A stretch of 11,941 bases of DNA from Opitutales bacterium (GCA_028704125.1 JAQVLM010000043.1:1-11941), one strand, 5' to 3'. Counted from the stretch's first letter, positions 1 to 7,859 are shown. Numbers and translations are program-made. Notes: a model not told the origin generated them from the sequence alone.

Positions 1-894
1 ATCCACGAGATGTTGGGTGTAGAGATGGCGATTTCGCCCAAGGTGGAAAAGTGGCACAAACAGGCGCATATACAGCACAGGCAGATGGGCATGATGCGCA
101 AAAAGGCCGGTGCAAAAAAACGCATCCGCCAGGGTTATCGCGGGATGTTGCATGCCTCTGTCAAGATCCTCAACCACCTCATCCAACATGAACAAAAGTG
201 GATGCACGAAGCGGTGGAGAAGACCCTTTTGCTTTCCATCGCCCGGCGATCCCGTTTCGAAAAGCAAAGGGCGCGTTACCGGCACTACTTGCATACCATT
301 GTCCGGCTCATTGAACAATCCCACATGCGCGTGTTTGAAGGCAAACATCTCAACATGGCCCACAAGATCATGAGCAACAAGGATCCCGATGCCGTCATCG
401 TGAGCAAAGGACAGCGTGAGGCCGTTTTCGGACACAAGCTCCAGGCTGGTTTCAACCGCGCAGGCTATTGCTGCGCATTTCTTCTCAACAAGGGCAATGG
501 CTCCGACTCAAGATCCCTTCATGAGGTGCTCTCAAGAAGCATCGAAAACACAGGCATCAAGGTCATTGCGCTTTCCGTTGACGATGGATATGCCGGGGCA
601 AAAACCCAACGCGAGGTGACCAAACTAGGCGTTCAATACTTCAGTGTGAGCGGTGCCAAAGGAAAACGTCAACAGGGAGAAGTCCTTTGGAATGACCCAA
701 CTATCCAAGAGCTCAGAAACTGGCGCTCCGCTGGCGAATCCAGAATCTCGACCATCAAGCAGAGACAACACCTCAGACGCCTGCGCCGCTCTTCGAGATC
801 TGCTGTTGAGGCCGAAATCATCAGCAAGATCTTTGCCTATAACCTCTGCACCTACCAACGAAGACTCCTATCCCGATTACGCAAAGCAGCCTGA
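1..894 (+). CDS. DDE transposase, C-terminal part (ISNCY/IS1182-like), cut by window edge
   Basis: The reading frame is open to the left edge (codons at 1-9 are sense) and stops with TGA at 892-894. The first ATG, at 10, is therefore probably internal and the true start lies outside the window. Numbered from that ATG, about 294 residues are visible. Residues 20-110 are very basic and helical. Around 125-150 there is a stretch of the type DPDAVIVSKG followed by FGHKLQ, as in IS1182/ISNCY transposases. The segment VDDGYAG holds the likely second catalytic Asp (D191 or D192), and GESRIS holds the likely catalytic Glu (E243), followed by the typical arginine-rich tail that ends in a helix with AYNL. 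The first catalytic Asp would lie upstream of the window. The family assignment is from motif memory, so the DDE class is firmer than the exact IS family. The gene looks intact in the visible part, with no frameshift. Confidence 0.75.
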   Translation: MHEMLGVEMAISPKVEKWHKQAHIQHRQMGMMRKKAGAKKRIRQGYRGMLHASVKILNHLIQHEQKWMHEAVEKTLLLSIARRSRFEKQRARYRHYLHTIVRLIEQSHMRVFEGKHLNMAHKIMSNKDPDAVIVSKGQREAVFGHKLQAGFNRAGYCCAFLLNKGNGSDSRSLHEVLSRSIENTGIKVIALSVDDGYAGAKTQREVTKLGVQYFSVSGAKGKRQQGEVLWNDPTIQELRNWRSAGESRISTIKQRQHLRRLRRSSRSAVEAEIISKIFAYNLCTYQRRLLSRLRKAA

Positions 895-1428
895 CTTGAC
901 CTCATCTCATGAACTAACAGTCCCGCTGGCTGTACCCTGCTCACGATCGACTCCATAATCACCCCGCCGAGCACTCTCTCAGCTCGCAAAATGCTCCAAT
1001 TGCTCCCGGTTTTATCAATATACCCGTATTAATCCTGCCAAATCCATCCCCAAAAACTCATAAAAAGACTTTTCGAGTGTGATCTAGACTGTTGGATTCT
1101 GAACTGGTTTTCACTCTTCCAAGTCATGAGAATGGCGAGTGAGATACCATAAAACACATGAAAACACTCAGCCTCGCGCTGACGAACACCCTATCGGCAG
1201 AGATCTCATTGAAGGAATCTATCGTCACCTCCCACAAAAACGAATGGATAGGTCGAAAGAATGACGGACGGCCCGCATTCCCCCGATTGTGGCTCAGCTC
1301 ACAGCCTGCAGGGCCAATCATCAGTGGACTCAACACGGCAACAGGTCGGTTGACTGCATGCTAGTGTAATCACAACCCGATTCGGATTCAGAATGTGGAA
1401 TGATGTTGACTGACACGGGTGCCACGGA
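895..1428. other. Long intergenic stretch between transposase and tig
   Basis: About 530 bases carry no gene I can support. The short frames here (for example 1158-1364 plus and 1124-1336 minus) lack a ribosome binding site and any recognisable motif. The part from about 1000 to 1160 is more AT-rich than the rest. The right end of the insertion sequence should lie within the first one or two hundred bases, but with the left end outside the window I cannot match a terminal inverted repeat. No tRNA, riboswitch or strong terminator was recognised. Confidence 0.6.
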
Positions 1429-1456
1429 TTGATTAAGAAGTTTTTCCCGAGACAAT
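1429..1456 (+). promoter_or_regulatory. Candidate sigma70-type promoter for tig
   Basis: TTGATT at 1429-1434 and GACAAT at 1451-1456 are separated by 16 bases, giving four of six matches to each consensus hexamer. A transcript from here would start near 1463 and leave a leader of about 30 bases before the GTG at 1492. That position agrees with the downstream start chosen for tig. A second weak pair upstream (TTGACT at 1406-1411) has a poor -10 partner. This is consensus matching by eye only. Confidence 0.3.
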
Positions 1457-1491
1457 CATTACAGATTACCGCAATCCAAATCAGTCACAGC

Positions 1492-2802
1492 GTGAAGACA
1501 GACGTTATCGAACAATCTAAAACCCGGGTGCAAGTCACGGTCGGGTTTGAATCATCCGAAGTTGCCGAAACCCGGGAAAAGCTGGTTCGCGATTTCTGCA
1601 AACAAGCCCGCATTCCGGGGTTCCGCCCGGGAAAAGTGCCGCAAAACATTGTGGAAAAGCGCTTTTCGAAGGACATCCAGGGCGAGTTGAATCAGCGTTT
1701 GATTCGTCAGGCCTACAACGATGGCCTGCTCAAGGCTGACATCGAGATCTACTCGGTGGTTGACATTATCGACGACAAGCTCGTGGGTTCGGACACGCCA
1801 GAAGTGGCATTTGTAGTGGACACCCAGCCGAAGTTCGAGCTTCCGGAATACAAGGGATTGCCCGTCGAAAAGGGCGACACGACCGTCGACGAATCCGAGG
1901 TGGAATCCAGCCTCCAACGCATGCTGAATCAGCGGGCCGAGTTCAAGGTTTGCGACCGCGAAGCGGAAAAGGGTGATTTCGTGAAATGCTCCTACGAGGG
2001 CAAGATCAAGAGCAAACTGATTTCCGAGATCGCGCCTGACCATACCATCCTGGGAACACAGGAAAACACATGGGAAGAAGCAGGTAGTGAAGACGGAATG
2101 GGGGTCGCCGCAGTGGTTGAAGCTTTGGTTGGCATGAAACCGGGGGACTCCTCCAAGGTCGACTACACCTTCCCCGAAGACCACGCCGTGGAAGAGCTGC
2201 GCGGGAAAAAGGCCAACTACTCTGTGCAGGTTCATGAAGTGCGCCAGAAGGTTTTGCCGGAGATCAACGAGGAATTCCTCAAGTCGGTTCAAGCCGAAAG
2301 CCTCGATGACCTGAAGGGGCAGATCCGCAAATCGCTGGAAGCCCGCAAGGCACAGGAAGTCCAAAACGAGCTTCGCAAGGCGGTTTCGGAAAAGCTCCGG
2401 TCGAGCGTGGAGTTTGACCTTCCCGAAAGCGCAGTTAAGCGCGAATCGGAATCGATCATGGAGGACTTCATGCAGCATCAGATGAGGCGCGGAGCGGACC
2501 CACAAGCGATTCAGGAAGCCGCAGCCAAGATCACCGAAGAGGTAGCAAACACCGCACGTGAACGCGTGAAGCTCGATATCCTCATCGGTCGTATAGTGGA
2601 GAAGGAATCCATCAAACTGGATCAAAACGAGTTTTCACAGGCCATCATGCAACAGGCGATGGCAACCGGAATGCCGGTTGACAAGTTTGTGAATGAACTC
2701 AAGAAGGATGAAGAGCATATTCAGGCCATCAAGAACCGCGCCGTGTTCTCGAAGGCATTGGATTTCCTGGTTGATCAGGCCACGGTCACCGAAAAAGTCT
2801 GA
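1492..2802 (+). CDS. tig: Trigger factor, ribosome-associated chaperone
   Basis: Trigger factor binds the ribosome at the exit tunnel through protein L23 and shelters nascent chains in the cytoplasm. From GTG 1492 the product has 436 residues, close to the family norm of about 430. The ribosome-binding signature GFRPGKVP falls at residues 43-50, the same position as in the E. coli protein, which is the main reason to prefer this start over the TTG at 1429 that would add 21 residues. An FKBP-like domain follows at roughly 155-260, then the helical chaperone arms (LPESAVKRESESIMEDF region onward). The FKBP part is odd: where E. coli has a short loop ending in GFEDGI, this protein has a longer acidic stretch with TWEEAGSEDGMG, so prolyl isomerase activity is doubtful. 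No clear Shine-Dalgarno sequence precedes the GTG. clpP begins 60 bases downstream with no terminator visible between them, so co-transcription is likely. Confidence 0.93.
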   Translation: MKTDVIEQSKTRVQVTVGFESSEVAETREKLVRDFCKQARIPGFRPGKVPQNIVEKRFSKDIQGELNQRLIRQAYNDGLLKADIEIYSVVDIIDDKLVGSDTPEVAFVVDTQPKFELPEYKGLPVEKGDTTVDESEVESSLQRMLNQRAEFKVCDREAEKGDFVKCSYEGKIKSKLISEIAPDHTILGTQENTWEEAGSEDGMGVAAVVEALVGMKPGDSSKVDYTFPEDHAVEELRGKKANYSVQVHEVRQKVLPEINEEFLKSVQAESLDDLKGQIRKSLEARKAQEVQNELRKAVSEKLRSSVEFDLPESAVKRESESIMEDFMQHQMRRGADPQAIQEAAAKITEEVANTARERVKLDILIGRIVEKESIKLDQNEFSQAIMQQAMATGMPVDKFVNELKKDEEHIQAIKNRAVFSKALDFLVDQATVTEKV

Positions 2803-2850
2803 TGAACAAAGGCAATCGGTATCCGGTCTCATCCGTTCGAATAACCCAAC

Positions 2851-2856
2851 AAAGGA
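2851..2856 (+). promoter_or_regulatory. Ribosome binding site of clpP
   Basis: AAAGGA lies six bases before the GTG at 2863. It supports a GTG start for clpP and is the only convincing Shine-Dalgarno-like site in this window. Confidence 0.6.
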
Positions 2857-2862
2857 ATATTT

Positions 2863-3462
2863 GTGAGCCAATACATACTGCCAACAGTCTTTGAACGCGA
2901 TGGGCGGACCGAACGCTCCTGGGACATCTACAGCCGTCTCCTGAAGGACCGCATCATCTTTCTCGGCACGCCGATCAATGATTTTGTGGCAAATTCGATC
3001 ATCGCCCAGCTCCTGTTTCTCCAAACGGAGGATCCGAAGAAGGATATCTATCTCTACATCAATTCTCCCGGAGGAAGTGTAACAGATGGGATGGCCATCT
3101 ACGATACCATGAATCTGTTGAGTTGCGACATTGTCACCTATTGCGTGGGGATGGCGGCAAGTATGAGCACGGTTCTGCTTGCGGCCGGAACCAAGGGCAA
3201 GCGCTTCGCATTGCCCAACTGCCGGGTGATGATCCATCAACCGACGGGTGGTGCGGGAGGCCAAACCTCTGACATCTCGATCGCAGCCAAGGAAATCCTG
3301 CGCTGGCGCAAGACAATCAACGATGTTCTGGCATTCCACACCGGAAAGACCAGTGAGCAGATTGAAAACGACTCCGATCGGGACTACTATATGTCGGCTG
3401 AAGAAGCCAAGGCATATGGGATAGTCGATCAGGTTTTTTCGCGTCCGGATAAAAAGAGCTGA
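2863..3462 (+). CDS. clpP: ATP-dependent Clp protease proteolytic subunit
   Basis: ClpP is the serine peptidase barrel that degrades proteins unfolded and fed in by ClpX or ClpA. The 199-residue product has the full family pattern: DIYSRLLKDRIIFL near the start, YINSPGG for the oxyanion region, the nucleophile S100 in GMAASMS, H125 in MIHQP and D174 in the DRDYYMSAEEA segment, so the Ser-His-Asp triad is complete. The E. coli enzyme has SMGA after the nucleophile, whereas here the residues are SMST. Translation starts at GTG 2863, behind AAAGGA. Only a few residues precede the conserved start of the mature domain, so any propeptide is very short. It lies between tig and clpX, 24 bases ahead of the latter, the common bacterial arrangement for this module. 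Confidence 0.96.
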   Translation: MSQYILPTVFERDGRTERSWDIYSRLLKDRIIFLGTPINDFVANSIIAQLLFLQTEDPKKDIYLYINSPGGSVTDGMAIYDTMNLLSCDIVTYCVGMAASMSTVLLAAGTKGKRFALPNCRVMIHQPTGGAGGQTSDISIAAKEILRWRKTINDVLAFHTGKTSEQIENDSDRDYYMSAEEAKAYGIVDQVFSRPDKKS

Positions 3463-3486
3463 TCCGTCAGCCCTCCATTTGAAACG

Positions 3487-4788
3487 ATGGCAAAAGCATC
3501 CAAAATGACTTTCTGTTCCTTCTGCGGGAAGTCTCACAACGAGGTCCGCAAAATGATCGCGGGTCCAGCGGGCGTGTATATCTGCGACTCATGCGTATCG
3601 GTCTGCCAGACAATTATTGACCGGGAGCTCAAAGGGGCACCCGAGCTTCCGCGGAACTCCGTCAAGTTGATCAAGCCCAAGCAGATCAAGGAGTTTCTGG
3701 ACGCCAACATCATCGGGCAGGATCACGCCAAAAAAGTTCTTTCGGTAGCGGTGTATAATCACTACAAGCGGCTTTCGTTTGAGCTGTTCGACAAGAACCG
3801 GAGCACCCCCGATCCGGAGGCGAGCAAGGAATTTGATGATGTGGAGATCGAGAAGAGCAACATCCTGCTGGTCGGACCCACCGGAAGCGGAAAAACCTAT
3901 CTGGCGAGGAATCTTGCGAAGATGCTGGATGTTCCTTTTGCGATTGCGGATGCAACCACGCTGACGGAAGCGGGCTATGTGGGAGATGATGTGGAAAACA
4001 TCATCCTTCGTCTGCTCCAGGCGGCAAACTTCGATCCCAAACGGGCGGAGACCGGTATAGTTTACGTCGATGAAATCGACAAGATCGGAAGAAAAACCGA
4101 AAACGTATCGATCACGCGTGACGTTTCAGGGGAAGGCGTGCAACAGGCCCTTCTCAAGATTCTGGAGGGGACCGTATGCAACGTTCCCCCGCAAGGCGGA
4201 CGCAAGCATCCGAATCAGGAATACATTCAGGTCAACACGTCCAATATCCTATTCATCTGCGGCGGGGCATTTGTGGGTCTCGACAAGATCATCCAGCACA
4301 GGCTTGGTTCCCGGCAGTTGGGCTTCGGATCCGAAGCCAACCTCGCGCACCAGATCGATGCCCATACGACCATGGAACATTTGGAGCCCGAGGATCTGGT
4401 CCACTTCGGAATGATTCCCGAGTTTGTGGGAAGGCTTCCCGTGGTTTCGGTCTTGAAGGAACTCGAAGAGGAAGATCTTGTCCATATCCTGCTCAACACC
4501 AAAAACTCCCTCATACGGCAGTATGGCAAACTCATGTCACTGGAGGGGGTTCAATTGCGCTTCACCAAGGACGCCGTGGCGGGAATTGCGCGTAAGGCGA
4601 TTGCGATGAAAACCGGCGCACGCGCGCTCAGGTCCATCCTCGAAGGAATCATGCTCGACATCACTTACAGCCTTCCGGACATCAAGGAACCAGCCGAGGT
4701 GGTGATCAACCAGGCCGTGGTGGAGGGACGATCCAAGGCCAAGGTGCGCGTTAAATCCGAACCGCCGGACAAGCTCGACGCGGCCTGA
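3487..4788 (+). CDS. clpX: ATP-dependent Clp protease ATP-binding subunit ClpX
   Basis: ClpX is the AAA+ hexameric unfoldase that recognises tagged substrates and threads them into ClpP. The 433-residue protein has an N-terminal zinc-binding domain with C10, C13, C33 and C36; Walker A GPTGSGKT at 130-137; pore loop 1 GYVG at 163-166; Walker B with D195 and E196 in VDEIDK; the RKH pore loop at 239-241; and the arginine finger R316 in EFVGRLPV. A sensor 2 region follows with GARALRSILEG. The ClpP-docking tripeptide is LGF at 278-280 instead of the IGF of E. coli; Leu is a known conservative variant. Length is normal for the family (about 420-430). The start ATG at 3487 puts the zinc domain at the usual distance, but the leader has no Shine-Dalgarno sequence and is pyrimidine-rich. 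Confidence 0.97.
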   Translation: MAKASKMTFCSFCGKSHNEVRKMIAGPAGVYICDSCVSVCQTIIDRELKGAPELPRNSVKLIKPKQIKEFLDANIIGQDHAKKVLSVAVYNHYKRLSFELFDKNRSTPDPEASKEFDDVEIEKSNILLVGPTGSGKTYLARNLAKMLDVPFAIADATTLTEAGYVGDDVENIILRLLQAANFDPKRAETGIVYVDEIDKIGRKTENVSITRDVSGEGVQQALLKILEGTVCNVPPQGGRKHPNQEYIQVNTSNILFICGGAFVGLDKIIQHRLGSRQLGFGSEANLAHQIDAHTTMEHLEPEDLVHFGMIPEFVGRLPVVSVLKELEEEDLVHILLNTKNSLIRQYGKLMSLEGVQLRFTKDAVAGIARKAIAMKTGARALRSILEGIMLDITYSLPDIKEPAEVVINQAVVEGRSKAKVRVKSEPPDKLDAA

Positions 4789-4842
4789 TTGGGCCCCGCG
4801 TTTGATTATACCTTTGTTCAGACCTCAAGATTCCATTTCGCC

Positions 4843-5559
4843 ATGCGAGTGTATCCAGCAATCGATCTAAAGGATGGATCCTGCGTCCGTCTTATTCAGG
4901 GCCGCGAAGACAAACAAACCGTGTATTTCACGGATCCCATTGAGCCAGCCAGGCGTTGGAAGTCCGCAGGAGCGGAATGGATCCACATGGTCGACCTCAA
5001 CGGTGCGTTCACTGGAAAGCCCGTCAACCACTCCATTATTGCTGAAGTCGTGAAGCTTGGGGTGAAAGTGCAGCTCGGTGGAGGGCTGAGAAGCCTTGAA
5101 GCGGTCCAGAAAGTCCTCGATCTGGGAGTGGCGCGTGCCGTCGTGGGAACCCGGGCATGCCAGGACGTCGGGTTTGCCCGCGAGCTTGCCCAAGCTTTCG
5201 GAGATAAGGTGGCGGTTGGGATCGATGCAATGGACGGGAATGTCTCCGTGCACGGATGGACCCACGACACCGGAAAGCCTGTTCTCGAATTGGCGTCCGA
5301 ACTGGAAGCCGCGGGAATTCGCACCCTTATCCACACCGATATCGCAACCGATGGTATGTTAACCGGACCCAACCTTCAGGCAACCCAAGCACTTCTGGAG
5401 ACGGTCGGAATCGATATCATCGCCTCAGGCGGCGTGGGCTCAGATGCTGACATTGAAGCACTTCAAGCCCTTGCGGCAAAGCACCCGCGACTGATTGGCG
5501 TGATCGTTGGAAAAGCCCTGTACGAAGGCAAAGTCACCATTGACAGGCTTCCACTTTGA
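4843..5559 (+). CDS. hisA: ProFAR isomerase, histidine biosynthesis (HisA)
   Basis: HisA is the (beta-alpha)8-barrel that isomerises ProFAR to PRFAR, the fourth step of histidine synthesis. The ATG at 4843 begins MRVYPAIDLKDG, the canonical start of the family, giving 238 residues; the frame is open back to a TTG at 4789, but that would add 18 residues without family support. Visible motifs are D8 in AIDL as the first catalytic Asp, DLNGAF, GGGLRS as the first phosphate loop, D128 in GIDAMDG as the second catalytic Asp, HTDIATDGMLTGPN at about 164-177, and IIASGGVGS as the second phosphate loop. No other his gene is in the window. It follows clpX by 54 bases and ends next to, or overlapping, a membrane protein gene. 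Confidence 0.95.
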   Translation: MRVYPAIDLKDGSCVRLIQGREDKQTVYFTDPIEPARRWKSAGAEWIHMVDLNGAFTGKPVNHSIIAEVVKLGVKVQLGGGLRSLEAVQKVLDLGVARAVVGTRACQDVGFARELAQAFGDKVAVGIDAMDGNVSVHGWTHDTGKPVLELASELEAAGIRTLIHTDIATDGMLTGPNLQATQALLETVGIDIIASGGVGSDADIEALQALAAKHPRLIGVIVGKALYEGKVTIDRLPL

Positions 5560-5588
5560 CCGGAAAGGTTGAGTCAGCGCATCATCTC

Positions 5589-6314
5589 ATGATCCGGAAT
5601 GCCATCCGGGAAGGATTGACTGCGGCCCGGCGCAATGCGCTTCCGGCGTTTTTCCTAATCGTGGCTGGATGCTTGTTGGTAGGCGCCTATTACAGGCTTG
5701 AGGGAGTGAGAATGGCACTCGAGCGGGTTGTCCACTTGCGCGAGAAAATGGGATTGATCTACCCGATGCTATCCACCGCTTTCTTCGGGGGCCTTCTTCC
5801 GATCATCATGCGCCGTTTCCATCTCGGGATCCGCGAAACCTTTGCCGGCGCGGCATTCTACCTGCTGTTCTGGTCAGAAAAGGGTATCGAAATCGATTTA
5901 TTCTATCGTCTTCAGGATTGGATGTGGGGATCGGATAACACATGGCGGACCCTCATCACCAAGATGTGTTTCGATCAATTTGTGTATTCGGTGCTGATCG
6001 CAGCCCCCACCATGACACTCGCATACCTCTGGAAAGATGCAGGATTCCGGGTCAAGGGGGTTAAGGACGCTCTTGCAGCAAAGAGCTTCATTGCCAGAAT
6101 CCTCACGGTTCAATTGTCTGGTTGGGCCGTCTGGATGCCAGGGGTCATGATCATCTATGCGTTTCCCCAACCGCTTCAACTACCCTTGAACAACCTCATC
6201 CTAACCTTATGGGTCATGCTTCTGGTCCTCCTCACGAAGGCAAAACCAGACGATGCCAAACTACCGGATAATCCACTCGTCGAACCCGCCAATCAGGGAA
6301 TCCGGCCATCTTGA
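5589..6314 (+). CDS. Six-segment membrane protein, possible distant Mpv17/PMP22 relative
   Basis: I do not recognise this gene with certainty. From ATG 5589 it has 241 residues with hydrophobic segments near 19-38, 55-74, 83-97, 128-147, 173-192 and 198-215, and a polar C-terminal tail, so it is an inner-membrane protein. Several spots recall the eukaryotic Mpv17/PMP22 family in the same order: a DW..W segment at 110-113, FDQFVYS at 128-134 (Mpv17 proteins have a DQ before a hydrophobic helix), and WAVWMPGVMIIYAFPQPLQ at 179-197, comparable to the family's W.VWP....NF..VP. These are resemblances by eye, not an alignment. An alternative TTG start at 5556 would overlap the hisA stop by four bases and add 11 residues. 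Neither start has a good ribosome binding site. Close spacing suggests co-transcription with hisA. Confidence 0.6.
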   Translation: MIRNAIREGLTAARRNALPAFFLIVAGCLLVGAYYRLEGVRMALERVVHLREKMGLIYPMLSTAFFGGLLPIIMRRFHLGIRETFAGAAFYLLFWSEKGIEIDLFYRLQDWMWGSDNTWRTLITKMCFDQFVYSVLIAAPTMTLAYLWKDAGFRVKGVKDALAAKSFIARILTVQLSGWAVWMPGVMIIYAFPQPLQLPLNNLILTLWVMLLVLLTKAKPDDAKLPDNPLVEPANQGIRPS

Positions 6315-6351
6315 GTCTTTGAATGATCGAATTAGTCACCATTCAAAGGCT
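6314..6351 (+). terminator. Hairpin after the membrane protein gene, candidate terminator or operator
   Basis: CTTTGAATG at 6317-6325 and CATTCAAAG at 6340-6348 form a perfect 9-base inverted repeat with a 14-base loop. It can be extended outward by a T-G wobble, a G-C pair and an A-T pair, to about 12 pairs. It begins at the stop codon of the upstream gene. It is not GC-rich and the following bases (TTCTGTGTTG) are only moderately T-rich, so it could be a weak terminator or a protein-binding palindrome upstream of the phosphatase gene. Confidence 0.4.
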
Positions 6352-6404
6352 TCTGTGTTGAATCCCGCGTAGAATGGTGCCATCGTGTTTCAGGTAATTA
6401 CCCC

Positions 6405-7802
6405 ATGCCCGAACCGATCGAAAGCCGAATCCAGAGCAACCTCGACCTTCTTTTCGAAAAAGGCCGACTCCGGCAGGATGTCGACCGCGAGTTTGTCCGG
6501 AGCATCCTCATGCAATGCGTTCAGATGGGAGCAACCCAGCAGGAACGGATCAACCGGAGGGAAGACGACAAAAGCATCTTCCTGGATCACCTGATGCAAC
6601 ACCTGCCGGACCGGATCTACTTCAAGGATTCCGAAAGCCGCTTTCTAATGGGCAACAAGGCCTTCATCGAGCATTTCGGAGAGAAGGATGCCGACGCCAT
6701 CGTGGGAAAGACCGACTTCGATTACTTCCCCTACAAATTCGCAATCCAAAAATACGCGGACGAGCAACGGATCATCCAGACCGGCCAGCCGATGGCGATG
6801 AAGGATGAGCACGACGAACGCGAGGGACGCTCGGTTGAATGGTCCTCAACGGTTAAACTGCCGCTGTTTTCCAAGGAAGGAAACGTAGTTGGCACCTTCG
6901 GGGTCTCACGCGATATCACCGAAAAGAAACTTGCCGAAGAACGCCTGGTCAATCTGGCCCACCAGCTCCAACTAAAGAACCAACAGATCGAAACCGACCT
7001 GGAAATGGCGCGCAAAGTCCAGATGGCCTTTCTTCCGAAGTCTTATCCCCCCTTTATTTGGGACCTCTCGAGCAGCGAAAGTGCGCTCAACTTCTTCCAC
7101 CGCTACTATCCATCCGAAGCACTGGCGGGAGACTTTTTTCAGGTGATCCCGATTTCCAACAGTCAGGCCGGAGTCATCATATGCGACGTCATGGGACACG
7201 GAGTCAGAGCCGCGCTGATCACCGCCGTATTGAGGGGACTGGTGGGCGAGCTGAAACTGATCACCCCTTACCCTCACGTGTTTCTCCGAAAGGTCAACCG
7301 AAGCCTGAATACGGTCTTCAAACAACTCGATATGACGTTGTTTGTAACGGCATTCTACGGGGTTTTCGATTTGCTCAAGGGACAGTTTCGATATGCCAAT
7401 GCAGGACACCCTCAACCCATACTGACACAGCGTAACAAACAGGCTTCGGGCCTTTTGGAACCGGTGGCGAAGGAACCCGAGCCCGCTCTCGGCCTGATCG
7501 AAAACTTCCGGTATTCATCCCGCTCGATTCCAATGGCTCCGGGCGACAATGTTCTGCTCTACACCGATGGGATTCTGGAGGTGGAAAGAGAAGACGGTCA
7601 ACAGTTCGGCAAGAAGCGCTTGCTTGAGCTTATCCGAAAGCGTGCCCCGGACGGCGCAGAGACCACGCTCAACACGCTGTTTGATTCCATACGGGAGTTC
7701 TCCGGCGGACGAGGCGCTCAGGACGATATGTGCGCCGTATCGGTCGAAGTGGTCCGGACCGCAGCAGAATCCCGACAGGAGACCCAAAGACTGCAATCCT
7801 AG
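6405..7802 (+). CDS. PAS-domain PP2C serine/threonine phosphatase (RsbU/SpoIIE type)
   Basis: The product has 465 residues, no membrane segment and three parts. Residues 58-175 form a PAS domain (HLPDRIYFKDSESRFLMGNKAF, closing with FGVSRDITEKK), probably binding a ligand or sensing a small signal. Residues 173-206 are a charged helical linker, followed by the typical RsbU motif ARKVQMAFLP. Residues about 225-455 are a PP2C-like phosphatase with D243 in AGDFF, D261 and G264-H265-G266 in DVMGHG, NAGHP, D388-G389 in LLYTDG, and D440-D441 in QDDM. All expected metal-binding acids are present, so the enzyme should be active. RsbU-type phosphatases commonly dephosphorylate an anti-sigma-factor antagonist; no such partner gene is in the window. 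Its neighbour 57 bases downstream encodes an HDOD protein. The ATG at 6405 has no Shine-Dalgarno sequence, and I found no strong promoter in the 90 bases upstream. Confidence 0.9.
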   Translation: MPEPIESRIQSNLDLLFEKGRLRQDVDREFVRSILMQCVQMGATQQERINRREDDKSIFLDHLMQHLPDRIYFKDSESRFLMGNKAFIEHFGEKDADAIVGKTDFDYFPYKFAIQKYADEQRIIQTGQPMAMKDEHDEREGRSVEWSSTVKLPLFSKEGNVVGTFGVSRDITEKKLAEERLVNLAHQLQLKNQQIETDLEMARKVQMAFLPKSYPPFIWDLSSSESALNFFHRYYPSEALAGDFFQVIPISNSQAGVIICDVMGHGVRAALITAVLRGLVGELKLITPYPHVFLRKVNRSLNTVFKQLDMTLFVTAFYGVFDLLKGQFRYANAGHPQPILTQRNKQASGLLEPVAKEPEPALGLIENFRYSSRSIPMAPGDNVLLYTDGILEVEREDGQQFGKKRLLELIRKRAPDGAETTLNTLFDSIREFSGGRGAQDDMCAVSVEVVRTAAESRQETQRLQS

Positions 7803-7859
7803 TCCACCACCGAATCGCCCTTCGTCGGGGGAATCCCCATTTTCAACAGCCTGACACAG

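Noticed and set aside
1158..1364. Small plus-strand frame in the gap before tig
   Set aside because: No ribosome binding site, no motif, and composition like random sequence; an overlapping minus-strand frame is equally open.
1095..1395. ATTCTGAA near 1095 and TTCAGAAT near 1387 as a possible pair of insertion-sequence ends
   Set aside because: Eight matching bases in a stretch of this length are expected by chance, and the match does not extend.
1552..2625. Long minus-strand open frame of 357 codons opposite tig, in the same frame as one at 2635-3537 opposite clpP
   Set aside because: Its codons are exact reverse complements of the sense codons, so stops arise only where tig or clpP use TTA, CTA or TCA, which are rare here. 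The protein shows no motif, and tig and clpP are certain.
7827..7845. GGGG/CCCC mini-hairpin followed by ATTTT between the phosphatase and HDOD genes
   Set aside because: A four-pair stem with a minimal T-run is too weak to call a terminator, and the gene spacing favours read-through.
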